From Notolepis coatsorum (lineage: Eukaryota > Chordata > Actinopteri > Aulopiformes > Paralepididae): a DNA stretch of 64,000 nucleotides. This document shows positions 21,761 through 33,700 of this stretch, in pieces. Each line of letters opens with the position of its first letter. The first letter of the stretch is position 1. The stretch is taken from NCBI GenBank assembly GCA_963971535.1, contig OZ020591.1, forward strand, positions 20,229,790 to 20,293,789. Direction: 5' to 3'. The translations under genes and the position numbers were made by a program. A model generated the notes under the pieces. That model made no database searches. It was not told where the DNA came from and saw only the letters and a list, made by a program, of their open reading frames with translations.

Positions 21761-22487
21761 AAAAAATTGTAATAAAGAAGTACAGACACAGTGTGGTTAT
21801 GAAGACAGCAGACAGACACTACAGTTAAAGACAACAGGCACTAGTAGTAAATACCTTTGAGTAACTCTTGACACACACCTCACTTACACACATCACAACA
21901 ATAGCTTAGTCAAGAAGGCAAATCAAAAACTATTTGTTTACAGCCAGATCATCAGACCATTTCTCACCCTCACTGTTTCAAACACATATCTACATGCAAT
22001 TTTTCTTTCACCAATATCTTACTGTCTCCCAATCTAGTCCCTCACAACAAAGGAAATTATATGAAATTATATGGGTAGGCGGGGTGGGGGAAACTGTACA
22101 ACTGTACAAGCAAAACTGTACATTGGAATATCGACGAAACCATACTTGGTAGAAGAGGGTCTCGTGTATTCTTGGGTCAGGTAATTTACTGTACATTGGA
22201 GGGGGTTGGGTTAGGACATTACATTCACATCACTCAGCACTATAGGAAATGAACGACACACACGCGCGCGTGCACACACACACAGTGGCGGCGCCAGAGA
22301 ATTGGCATTGGGGGAGCTCTGGGGGGGCTGGATTGTTTATAGCAGGTGCTAATGAATTTTAATGTAACAAACAATAACAAACAAAATAACGGCTAATATA
22401 GGCTACATCATTGAAAATGCACGTTACTAAATGTTTAGCGTTATACACCAATGCAAGCACCCAATAACCCAATAAAGCTCGACATTA

Positions 22488-22922
22488 TATCGGGGGTGGT
22501 AATCTGACGTTCGTGCGTAAAAGGTCGCTCAGTCAGTATGATTACAATTTAAAACAACGCTTGAAAGAAAAGTAACCAAAGAAAGGGTGTAATATTTAAG
22601 ATTTCGTTTCTACAAAGGGTATAGCAACGAAATATATATATATATCAGATAATGACACACCACAAGGACAACGAAAACATAGCCTATAATAATATGACTA
22701 TATCGGGAGTGGTAATCTGACGCTTGTGCGTAAAAGGTCGCTCAGTCAGTATGATTACAATTTAAAACAACGCTTGAAAGAAAAGTAACCAAAGGAAAGG
22801 TGTAATATTTAAGATTTCGTTTCTACAAAGGGTATAGCAATGAAATATATATATATATATATATATATCAGATAATGACAAATCACAAGGACAACGAAAA
22901 CATAGCCTATAATAATATGACT
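22488..22922. repeat. 213-222-bp tandem duplication
   Basis: Copies 22488-22700 and 22701-22922 differ at a few bases and in the length of an internal (AT)n run. Both contain GCGTAAAAGGTCGCTCAGTC. Confidence 0.92.
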
Positions 22923-23032
22923 ACATTTCTGACATGCACCATTCATTCACCACGGTAACAGCCACCATGAGAGCAGTAGTCAACTGGGCACGGCGACCCT
23001 ATACATTAAACTAGAAAGAAGAAGAAGACCCT

Positions 23033-23084
<52 letters not shown>

Positions 23085-23160
23085 ATTAAAATGGGCACAG
23101 CGGCCCGTACATTCCAGTGTGTGTGTGTGTCAACAAAGACTGCATGGTACTCACCACCAG

Positions 23161-23439
23161 TCACAGGAGAACGATCCGCCTGTTGTTGTGATTTGCAGCG
23201 AAGCGATCGATCACTGCATTGACGTCCAGTTCTTTGGTCCTTCTGGAACTGATTGCAAGCAGACCCAAGTTGCTGGTTCGAGCATCTCCGCTTCTATTCC
23301 TCAGATAGGTCTTTATCCGGCGTAAGCAAGAAAAGCTCCTCTCACACGCAGCTGATGTGACGGGCAATGTCATTGAGATGCACACAAGTTTGTACAGATC
23401 AACGAACGCATCATTGTATGGCCTTAATAGCACCAGCAC
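23161..23439 (-). pseudogene. hAT transposase C-terminal dimerisation domain
   Basis: The minus strand gives a clear hATC domain: YKLVCISMTLPVTSAACERS, FSCLRRIKTYLRNRSG, NLGLLAISSRRTKELDVNAV, FAANHNNRR. The P-V-T-S-A-x-x-E-R-S-F-S and L-R-R-I-K-T-Y-L-R motifs are those of the ZMYM/THAP9-like branch of hAT transposases. The domain helps transposase dimerise. The catalytic and zinc-finger portions are absent upstream, so this is a dead 3' fragment of an autonomous element. Confidence 0.85.
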
Positions 23440-23718
23440 GTCATGGGTGGTGTTGATGACAGTTCCACTTTGTTTTTTTCTTTCAATAAGTCGCTTTGCC
23501 TGGTGAAGTTCTGCAGAGATGTTGGTTCATTATAAAAGATACAAACCTGACAACAAAAGCACTAAAATGTTAAATAAAAGGACCACAGTAATGAGGCAGG
23601 AGGAACATGTTTTTTTGCACTATAATGGTAAAATTGTAATTAAAAAATTTGCCCCTAAAACATATTTTTTGCCCCTAAATTTCTAATTTAGGGGCAAGTG
23701 TGCCCCTAGTGAAAAAGC

Positions 23719-24456
23719 TTAGCGTACAGCCCTGGCCTGGAGGCGCTCTCGTTCCGTTGCAGAGTGTTCGCGCTCGCTTAATTGTTGCGCCTGGAGGTGC
23801 TCTCGTTCCGCTGCAGAGTGTTCGCGCTCGCTTAGTTGTTGCGCCTGGAGGCGCTCTCGTTGTTCGCGCTCGCTCATTTGTTGAGCCTGGAGGCGCTCTC
23901 GTTCCACAGCAGAGTGTTCGCGCTCGCTCAATTGTTGCGCCTGGAGGCGCTCTCGTTCCGTAGCAGAGTGTTCGCGCTCACTAAGCGTCTTTGCTTGAAG
24001 CCGGTCGCGCTCACCCTGGAGTCGATCTCTTTCGGTTGAAGCTGTCAGCGTGGCGATCAAGGCTTGCGCCAGTCTCTGGTCCGCCTCGCTGGGGGATGAC
24101 ACTGACGGAGGTGATCGGGTGCTGACAGTGCTTGTTGGAGATCTGTTCTCCCGGAGCGCTCCGGGGTCTATCCCGGTGACGCTGTCTGGAGGTATAGTCC
24201 CGTCATGTCCCACTTGGTCCCCCCTGTGAGCTAAGTCGGTTTGGCTTGAACCCACTGGGGTCTCTACTGGCGGGGTCGCCAAGTCGATAGGATTGGGCAT
24301 GCTTAAACTATCCGATTTATCCGTATTTAACGTCTGTTTAGATAAGCTAGGGGGTAAAACAACAGCGAAGTCCTCCAGATACGGAGGTAGCTGACGTTTG
24401 CGCTGCGGGCGTTCTAGCTTAGGGGAGCCGCTTGGAGAGTGTTCACCGCTGGCCAT
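23719..24456 (-). pseudogene. Gag-like N-terminal fragment with 18-residue repeats
   Basis: Fossil. A 245-residue minus-strand frame starting 40 bases after the tRNA-Tyr primer-binding site. Early residues (RKRQLPPYLEDFAVVLPP) resemble the start of gag-like proteins in fish LTR elements. A Ser/Pro/Thr-rich middle follows, then several 18-residue repeats of the type REHSAxERERLQAQQLSE, predicted to be a long charged coiled coil; they correspond to 54-bp DNA repeats at about 23735-24000. No zinc knuckle or major homology region is present in what remains. Function beyond a structural role cannot be stated. Confidence 0.55.
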
Positions 24457-25817
24457 GTCAATATTAATATTATATTAAATATTACACTGATACCCTCCGG
24501 CTCGAAGGACCAATTGTAACTGAGGGGTTACAAAACCCTGACTGTATTAAAGATTGTGATAGATTAAACCACTGCTAGGTATGTACTTTAATTACTGGCC
24601 AGACAGTACATCAAATATAGATGGTGAACACTCACAAGAACACGGCATTGACAAAGAAATAGTATTTGAGGGTATTTTATTATTATGCAACATTAGGTTA
24701 CAGAATGAGAATTAGGGTCGCGCTTGTATGGCGAAGAATATGCGTAAAGTCAGTCAATAGCATGAGTCACTAGGAATAGCAGGAATCCTACGATGGGTCT
24801 AAGTTGACGCCACCTGTCGTATAATAGCAACTATATAAGGCAACGCTGGTACCGCCTGGAGACAATGGGTTCCCTCCGGGGTGTAAGGCCTGGAGGGTAG
24901 AGGAATGTTCGGATACTCAGTCTGATTCAATGAAGAATAAAGAGACTCCACGTACAGGAGTCGGTCCTTGTAAATCCAACGATCAGCAGCAAAGCAATAA
25001 CTGTAATCCAAATGCTCGATAGCAATGATGACAGCCAGCCAGCCTCTGTCCATGAGGCCAGCCCGAGTTGTAATCCTCACAAGGTTGAATCCCAAACGAC
25101 AGTGGAAATCAACGAGGCTCTTCTCCGGGTAACACGTTCCAAATCAATATAATCCAACCAGTAATGGTTCTGCAATCGCCGACGCTGGTTCTCCTGTGCA
25201 CATGTCCAACGGTTCTCCGACTAGGCCTCCTCGGGTGCGGGCGACGTATTTAGGCCACACACCCTGGCTAAGGTACACTAGCTAAAACACGACGAACCGC
25301 TGGGTAATGCTACACACGAACGAACTGTGGTTGCACGATATACAATAAATGAACGACTATTTACTTCACATTAGATTAGGTCGAACTTGACGTTACTGCA
25401 TTAAACTCTGACACTTTACTATTCTATTCGCACATGTTCTCAACGCACGAGTGCTCAATTTACACGATGAACTACGTTGGCTTGTTTAGATGGACAAGCA
25501 GGTGATCGGTCGGGTTAGTTACTGCTGTGCGCACCTTGCGCTGTATATATACTTAAGTGATTATCTAGTCCCAAACCGCAGTCCTTGTCTGGGATCAATA
25601 CGCTGTCTCCGGGCATGTTCTGACATGCCTGAACTTGTCTTTGAACCTGACGTTGGGGGCTTGCGAGGTGGCGCCTAGGGCGCTGTCCAATAAGGAGAGC
25701 GAATATTACTCTGGTTTGAACGCAGGTAAAGGGATATTCCGTGTATATATAAATAATATACAAAGTATATCAAACAATAAAGGTAGATTCTCAGTTTTAA
25801 TCTGGCCCTTCACAACA
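23719..25817 (-). mobile_element. LTR retrotransposon relic: 5' LTR, PBS and gag-like start
   Basis: Fossil. In minus orientation: LTR 25817-24515 (about 1.3 kb, TGTTGTGAAGGG to CAGTTACA), then a primer-binding site (24512-24496) complementary to the 3' end of tRNA-Tyr, then a gag-like ORF (24456-23719). Pol and the 3' LTR are missing, so it is broken and cut off at about 23719. A related LTR is at 62470-63906. Family not certain; Ty3/gypsy is the most likely. Confidence 0.75.
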
Positions 25818-26500
25818 CCAGTGTTCTCGACAATGGAGTATGGTCGCAGATCTGCTGCTATAAAAACACCTATGGTGTTTGTTATTGCTTTGGCCCAGTC
25901 TGAATTGAGTCTGAATTGAGTCTGCTTGAATGCCACGGGGAGCTGGGTTTGCTTCTTCCGTGTACCAGTGATATTCACATTCGGGTGATGCCGTTTCAAA
26001 TGCGTGATAAAGTTCGCAATAAAGTTGAACAATGCCGGCACGTAGCCCCTTTCGTGACTGTGATGCAAGGCTTGCATCACAAGTGTGCATCACAGTCACG
26101 AAAGGGGCTAGCCGGCACGTAGCTTTAGTGCGATCCACCTGTCTTTGTCCATTACTGTGGTTAACTGGGAATCCGAAATTATCCCAAAACGGGAGACTTG
26201 AATGTTGTGGGAGCATCTTCTAGCTCTGGCTTGTCAGTTAGTATTGCACTCGTCATACTAAGGCTAATATGCTATGCTGAATTACAGCTATCGTTCAGTG
26301 TAGCTGCGTGGGATCAACAAACAACATCCGGTTAGTTGTGCACGTTATATTAGGGCCGGGGGGATTTAAGTTCCACAAAAAAAGGTTCCGTACCATTGCA
26401 ATCGTTCGGTGCACAGCGCGTACTGTACCGGAGGACCACATTGAGGCGGTACAGTACGTGTTCACGTACCGTTACACCCCTACTGCTAACGCTAATCACT
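25818..26500. mobile_element. hAT remnant with 25-bp hairpin
   Basis: The right end (GTACCGTTACACCCCTA, about 26481-26497) and the preceding block from 26344 match the right end of the hAT at 44380-49379. 26140-26240 repeats 40003-40100. Inside, 26043-26067 and 26086-26110 form a perfect 25-bp inverted repeat flanked by direct copies of GCCGGCACGTAG (26034 and 26111). Confidence 0.65.
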
Positions 26501-26663
26501 GGGGACGCTCAGAGGCATAGTGAGGGAAGGGAGGGCTGAGAATCAGTCTCTCTCCGTCTATCTCTCTCTGTGTGTGTGTGTGTGTGTGGCTCTCTCTCTC
26601 CTTCTCCCTCTCCATCTCTCTCCTGAACCTATTTCATTCAAAAGGAAGATATTGACAGTAGCT

Positions 26664-27075
26664 TAGGGCTGTCTTAAATACTTCGAAGCTTCGTTCGATG
26701 GGCATGGGATTCGAATATGAAAATAAATGTGTTTATTAAAAATATATATGATTTAAAAAAAAAATTAATTTAAGATGAGGTCGCACTGACAGATTTGTGT
26801 TCATTGTGCTGCTTTTATAAAGCCTCAAATGACGGCTTACAATATTTCATGAAAGCAAAGTGTTTTGTTTGTCTAAGATTTAAAAAGGTTTAAACTTTAC
26901 AGCACTGACGAAGTAGAACAAAGTGCTGTACAAGTCCCACAACATAAAAAAAAAGAAAAAAAAGATATTTAAATAAAATAATATTTTTTTTCTTTTTTTC
27001 GTGAAGCTTCGAATTAAAATCGAATCTCGGCCCCGAAGCTTCGAATTCCAAAAAAAGAATCGAAGGTCAGCCTTA
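26664..27075. mobile_element. hAT element (TSD CAGTAGCT)
   Basis: Ends TAGGGCTGTCTTAAATACTT and GAAGGTCAGCCTTA, with perfect duplications CAGTAGCT at 26656-26663 and 27076-27083. Its middle matches 13349-13690. No coding sequence. Confidence 0.92.
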
Positions 27076-27399
27076 CAGTAGCTATAGTATATAGCTCAGT
27101 AGCTGTAACAGAATAATTGTATTAATTACTATTGATTAACTATTATTCAATAGCGTTTAAATGATAATGAATTAAATAATTGTATAAAGAATTTTCCATT
27201 TTCTGTCATCTAATAATATATTCCATTACCTTTCCTATCTGTATCAAAGTCAAAATGTTGGTATTGTGACAACAGTACAACATACAAAAGCAGCTTGACA
27301 ACCGATATCCTTTGTGTCTAGTAGGCATGGGTCAATGTGTGATTTTGGTGATATGTGCTATTGCACAGATGTTGACCCTTAGTATGCACATGCACGCAC

Positions 27400-27819
27400 A
27401 GTATAATATGCATGTAATAAATAGTTTGTTAATAAACTCTGTTACTTGAAAAATGTTCACCATGCTCCTAATTTTTCTTTTATTTAGGAGCACATGTGCT
27501 CCCTGGGGAAAATGTTAGCGTAGAGCCCTGTATATAGTAATAATAATAACACAATAATAACACTAAAAAGCTATTTCAAATTTTTGGCTGGTAAAAAATC
27601 TGCCTGGCTGGTAAGCCAAAACGTAAATTTTGTTCCCCGAGTGCGTCACCTTGTTTGTAGAGCTATAACTATATTCTATATAGCTATGGATACAATACTA
27701 TGGCCCATTTGACATCAACTATCTATCATTCAATATGTGAAAAAGCATAAATTTTTTCATCCATACGTTCCCGTGTTATACCGTGGTGAATATAAGTATA
27801 GTTTTCGAGTGGTCTGGGG
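27400..27819. mobile_element. Two hAT right ends and a piggyBac-like relic
   Basis: TTAGCGTAGAGCCCTG at 27519-27534 ends one hAT; GGCTGGTAAGCCAAAACG to about 27640 resembles the right end of hAT B (14690-14782). 27650-27819 is a diverged copy of the piggyBac-like family (shared CTATGGCCCATT and TTTTTCAT blocks with 43990-44120). It resumes after the 13.8-kb nest at 41672. Confidence 0.55.
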
Positions 27820-28502
27820 CAGGGTTCGAAATTAACGTGGGCTTGGGGCAAAATGCCTGTGAAAATGGACAAAATGCCCTCGAAAATCAGTTAAGGGGGC
27901 ACAAAATGCCCCAGACAGTTTACTAATTATATATATATATTCTGTTGAAGTCCGACATATTTAAATATCTCCGTCATAATGTCCTGTGAGAATGATTCCC
28001 TCGCGACCTGTGTTTTGCTGATGAGAATGGCGGTGCGGCAGCTTGGTGCTGGATTAGCGAGAGGCGTGCAGCTGCGGAGCCGCAGAGCTTACAGTTGTGC
28101 CCGCACAGTGCAGTACTCCAATTCAGCCATTAGCAATTCAGCCATTGGGTGGGTGGCGCTGCTGAGCGGACCGGACCTGATAGCGCCGCTGGCTCTGCGG
28201 CTCTGCAGTTGCATACTATTGGGATGAGTTTATCGCTTCGTTGGGAGGCGGAGGTTGTCGTTGGTTTCAGCGATCACGCAGCGTTGGACCCCGCGATAAT
28301 GTTGCCGTCTCTCTGCCAAATTTCTCAGTTCTTCGCTTGATATAATTAATACAAATGTCCAATATAACGGAATTCGTTAGCTCATAAAAATGTGATTATA
28401 ACAGACTGCTGTTAATGTCGGGCCGACTGCCCACAGACACCTATTTGATTTCAAGTCAGGAGCAGCACGGAGTCTCGAGGGACTTATTTTATTTGGAATA
28501 TA

Positions 28503-28953
28503 TTCATCATCATTAGGTGGCTTCTTCGTTCCGAAGGTTGCCTATCACTCTCCAACCCATTCTGTCCCCACTTCTTCTCTCCAACTCCGTGACTCCGTCT
28601 CTCACTCCGCTCCAATCACAGACGTCGTCTACCCAGCCTCTTCTTGGTCTTCCACTTCCTCTCTTTCCATCCACCTTCCCCATCACCACCTTCTTGAACA
28701 TCTCCCCGCTGGATCCTCTCAGAACATGCCAGCACAACTCCATCTTTCTCTTTTTCAACCTCTCTAGCAGCTGTCCTCCTTGCATATCCGCTCTTCTCAG
28801 TACCTCCTCATTCTTGATCTTATCCTTCCATGTTATCTTCAGCATCTTCCTCAGCGTCCACATTTCAAAAGAGTCTATCATCCTCTTTGCCTCTTCATTC
28901 AGTGTCCATGCTTCTGCTCTGTATGAAAAGACTGACATAACATACGTTTCCAA
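28503..28953 (-). pseudogene. RTE-like LINE ORF2 C-terminus (distal part)
   Basis: The minus strand encodes LETYVMSVFSYRAEAWTL, MWTLRKMLKITWKDK, NEEVLRRADMQ, GSGRPRRGWVDDVCDW and GDRMGWRV. This is the common C-terminal region of animal endonuclease-reverse transcriptases (motifs AEAWTL and GRPRxxWxDDV). It ends near 28513 and has an ATGATGATG tail at about 28503, which fits RTE-type elements. It continues upstream at 39005-39275 beyond the inserted Harbinger-like element. Confidence 0.75.
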
Positions 28954-29999
28954 AATCCTGGGCCCTCATTCATCAACGTGACGTAGAAAATGTTCTATTT
29001 CCATACTTAAGCACAGAATTTAGAATATGTGCATGCACAAAAAAAACGGGATTTATCACACGTGCGTACACAGGTCCTACGCACACCTGTCTTGATAAAT
29101 ATGACTTTGATCCTACGTTTGAGCTTGTGCACTGTTTTAAGTATTTGCATACCAGAACCGCCCCGATTAACCATATACGGTAATGGAATACCCCCATGAA
29201 ATGTGGAAAAATGGACTAAGCCGAGGGAAGCGTGTTATGTGACAGGCTGACAGACGTGTACACGTACGGTGATGTCGGATATGATATCTATTAACCATTG
29301 CTGCCTGGGCAGCGCAAACACTAATAAAGACCGTGCTGGAATATGACTGCCTTTTCCCGTTTTGTTTGATTAATACCCAGGGATTAAAGTTCTCCTCAAT
29401 TTTATTCCAAATCGCGACGGATTTTCCGTCAATTTTCTACCTGCTGCATTATGATTTCTAGAGGCATACAATCTATTTTGATGTCAGTATTGGGTAGCCT
29501 ATATAAACAATAATACGAGAGCATATACAAGAACAATGAATCTCACTGCCATGTATGATGTAGCCTATACGCCATGTGTAGCCTGCCTATATGTGATCAA
29601 TACAAACTTGAACTTGAATTCCATCATGTCTGTGTGCGGGTCACTGCGGGAACTCACAAGGCTGTTGTCACAATGTAAATAAGAACGTGCACTGAAAAGT
29701 TACAGTATGTAGTTGGTTGATTATTTGTATGACAGTCAGTAAACCCTTGCAAAAAGTATCCGTTTTATTTAATGAATTGAAAACATTCAGCATCGCCTTC
29801 CTCCTGGCATGCAGCAACAACATGTATCAGGCAAATGCGCATCGCAACATTGACTGAGTGGAATCCCTTTCTATTCACATAACTGCATTTGTGATGGAGC
29901 TTTGACAGCTACAGTAACAGTCTATTGCTCGATCCATCTCCAATATCACGATGGACCGTGCCGGTGGCAAAGACCCGAGGGTGGAGAGGACTTGAATGA

Positions 30000-30160
30000 A
30001 TTCCATCATCATATTTATATGTTGTCTGTCCACTATGTTTGTTACTTTGTTATCCCCCCCCCCCTATCTATGTAAAGCGACCTTGGGTCTCTTGAAAGGC
30101 GCTATATAAAATGAAGCTATTATTATTATTATTATTATTATTGTTATTATTATTATTATC
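30000..30160 (+). mobile_element. L2-type SINE/LINE tail with (TTA)n
   Basis: GTAAAGCGACCTTGGGTCTC followed by GAAAGGCGCTATATAAAATG and a TTA array (30118-30160) is the usual L2-type 3' end. Truncated on the left. Confidence 0.65.
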
Positions 30161-30776
30161 ACATCTGTGCGGGAGCTCACAAATAGACTGTTAGTCTCAG
30201 TGAAGTTTCAACAGAGGTCATCTATTCTAACTAGAGCTGGGCCGTTAACGGCGTTAACGCTATACTAGTATCGCGCGATAATATAATTAACGCATTAATC
30301 TTTTTAGATTTATCTTTTTTTATTGGAAGAATTAGTACATATTTATACATTTCAGTTATCAAAATTATACAACTTCCATTTCCTTCCTCATTCCTATCCC
30401 CTAATCCCACCCATCCCACCCAGTGAGGGCGACGACAAACATACATGAAAAAGAAAAAAAGAGATATAAATAAAAAATAGACATTTAAATAATTAAACAA
30501 AAGTACAGATGTGGCAGACAAAGCTACGCAAAAGAAAAATGAAGTCAAATTAAAATAAAACAAAGATAAAACAGAGATATTTTTATATATACATACCGTA
30601 ATAATAATATATAATATAAGTGTTACTACTCTCCATTTTAGTAGCGTAATTTCCAGATGGTAAAACAAATAAAATGGAGAGTAAATTTAACACCCTTAGC
30701 AGACCACCACAATGCCATCTCCCTAGCCATGCGTGGGCTAGCAGTGTCATGAAGGTAGATAGGGGGTGGAGGGGGG

Positions 30777-33700
30777 TCATGGGGTCCCAAGATTGGATGG
30801 AGTCATATGGGTTTTGAAATGGGATAGGAAGGGCTGCCATGTTTTGTGGAAGATATCCGTGTGGCCTTGTGTAGTAAATCTGATTTTCTCTATATGTATA
30901 AGAGACATGACATCCCTCATCCAGTGTAAGTGTGAAGGGGGAGTGGCTGCCTTCCAGTTGAATAGGATGAGACGTCTGGCAATGAGTGAGGCAAAGGCCA
31001 TGGCATTGGATTGCCCAATAGATATTGTAGCGTTTTCCGGTGTCAAGCCAAATAGTGCAATAAGAGGGCATGGGTCAATGTTCATAAAAAATATGTCTGA
31101 ATAAGATTTAAAAATGGAAGTCCAGAAAGGGGCCAGTACTGGACAATGCCAGAACATATGGATAAGTGAGCCAGGGGCTTGGTGACACCGGTCGCATGTG
31201 GGATCCATGCCAGGATTTATCTTCGCCAGTCTAGTCTTTGACCAATATAGACGGTGGAGGAGCTTGAACTGTATCAGTGAATGGCGGGCACATATTGAAG
31301 AAGAGTGTATTCGGGCAAGAGCGTTTTCCCATTCTTTGTCTGTAAATTGATGATTTAGATCGGACTCCCAGTTTTGTCTTATAGCCAATACTGAGGAGGG
31401 TAGGGATAGGGATATGATGTTATATAGTTTAGATATTGAGCCTTTGATTACAACCTTCACCTCCAAGATGCGATCGATCAAAGTTTTTGGGGGTGTATGG
31501 GGGAACTGGTCAAATTTGCTCTTAACAAAATCACGTATCTGTAGATATCTGAAAAAATTTGTTTTTGGTAAGTTAAACTTTAGGGACAGTTGTGTGAAAG
31601 ACATGAAAGAACTGTCTTGGTACAAATCATAAATGTTCAGAATGCCCTTCTTAAACCAGTTGCTGAAGGTTTCATCCACCATAGAGGGAGGGAAAAGGAA
31701 GTTTTTGTGGACAGGTGACGACTGTGACATGGCGTGGAGACCAAAGTGTTTTCTAAACTGGGACCAGATCCGGAGGGAGTGTTGTACTAAGAGGTTGTTG
31801 GTATACTGGGCGGTTGTGACTGGGAGCGAGGAGCAGACTAAGGATTGCAAAGATGTTCTAGAACAAGATGCCCTTTCCATGTCCACCCATGCCGGTACCC
31901 ACTGACAGAGTCCGTAGTGGGAGTGACTCCAGTAGAGAATGCTGTGAATATTTGCAGCCCAATAGTAGACCAAGAAATTGGGTAGTGCGAAGCCTCCCTG
32001 TGATTTAGGCTTCTGGAGGGCCATTTTATTTATTCGGACTGGGCGTTTGTTCCAAATAAAATCTGATATTGCCTTGTCGAGGGCTTTAAAAAATGACTTT
32101 GGAATAAAGGTTGGAATATTTTGAAATAAGTACAGAAATTTCGGTAATGTGTTCATTTTCACAGTGTTCACTCTGCCAACAAGTGATAAAGGAAGTGATG
32201 ACCATCTGATAAAATCCTGCTTGGTGCGCTCCAATAGAGGGGTGAAGTTGGACGCTATAAGATTAGAATGTTTATGTGTTATCGTTATGCCAAGGTAACG
32301 GAAGCTGCTTGGGGAAAGCTTGAAGGGGAACCTAGAGGGGGGGATATTTCTAGCTAAGGAATTTATGGGGAAGAGTTCACTCTTGTTTAAGTTTAATTTA
32401 TAGCCAGAAAAAACACCAAACTCGTGTAGTATGTGAAGGACACGTGGAAGTGTGGCCGCTGGATCCGCGATATACAACAGGACATCGTCCGCATATAGCG
32501 AGATTCTTTGTTCCTGTCCATTTCTGATGATGCCTTGGACATGGCGGTCCTTGCGAAAGGAAATAGCTAGTGGCTCGATCGCTAGTGCAAATAGTAGCGG
32601 AGAGAGAGGGCAACCCTGTCTTGTACCGCGTTGTAGGGGGAAATATTCCGAAGTCACATCATTTGTTCGAACTGATGCCACTGGAGAGGAGTATAAAAGT
32701 TTGACCCAGGACACAAATTTCTCGCCGAAACCGAATTTCTGCAGAGTATAGAATAAATAGTCCCATTCAACCCGGTCAAAGGCCTTCTCTGCGTCTAGCG
32801 CAACAACGACCTCTGCAACGGGAGACTCGGTGGATGAGTAAATTATATTCATAAGGCGCCGCAGGTTGAAAAAAGCCATTCTATCCTTCACAAAGCCAGA
32901 CTGGTCTGGATGGATAATACTTGGTATAACGGATTCCAGTCGTCGAGCGAGTACCTTTGCCAAGATCTTTGCTTCATTGTTAAGGAGAGAAATAGGACGA
33001 TATGAGCCACAGTCTTTCGGGTCCTTATCTTTTTTTAAAAGCAGGGATATTGAGGCTTGATAGAGAGTCGGAGGAAGCGAGCAGGATTGAAAAGATTCCT
33101 CAAACATTGAAGCCATAATGGGACATAACTGGGTGGAATATTTTTTTAAAAATTCCACTGGGAACCCGTCTGGGCCTGGGCTTTTCCCACTCTGCATCAT
33201 AGTTAAAGCCTGTTGGATTTCATCAGCGCTAATGGGCTCTTCCAAAAGAGTCATTGAATCATTGTCTATGACTGGTATATCCAAATTTGCGAAGAAACTA
33301 TTCATGAGAGAGGGGTCTTTGGGGGAATCAGAGGTATATAGTGAAGAATAAAATGTTTTGAATTGACCATTTATTTCCAATGGGTCCGTATAGATCTCTC
33401 CAGTGGCAGAGTTAATTTGCGTGATCAAGTTCTGAGCGGTGCGGTGTTTTAGCTGTAGTGACAGCACTTTACTAGGTTTATCACCGAATTCAAAAAAGGA
33501 CTGCCGTGATTTGAGTAGAAGCTGCTCAGCATGACTGGTGGAAAGGAGGTTAAATTCCGTCTGTAGGGTCACTCTTTCATTATAAAGTGCAGGTGTCGGA
33601 GAGACTGCGTATGAATAATCCAATTTAATAATTTGGTCTGAAAGTTCAGTGCGTCTGCTGTTGTGCAGTTTATTACGTCGAGCACAATTAGAAATAATTT

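Larger units (their letters stand above)
22285..23733. mobile_element. Degenerate hAT region
   Basis: Starts with a hAT-like end (CAGTGGCGGCGCCAGAG). Contains a tandem duplication (22488-22922), a GT array (23033-23083) and a transposase C-terminus (23161-23439). Ends near 23733 with AGCTTAGCGTACAGCCCTG, a second type of hAT terminus also seen at 27535 and 50541. Probably two overlapping elements; no target duplication read. Confidence 0.5.

Noticed and set aside
27979-28340. ORF with a start resembling a mitochondrial targeting peptide
   Set aside because: The region has inverted GAGCCGCAGAGC / GCTCTGCGGCTC blocks, lies inside the outer hAT, has no splice donor after the basic stretch, and the rest is not protein-like.
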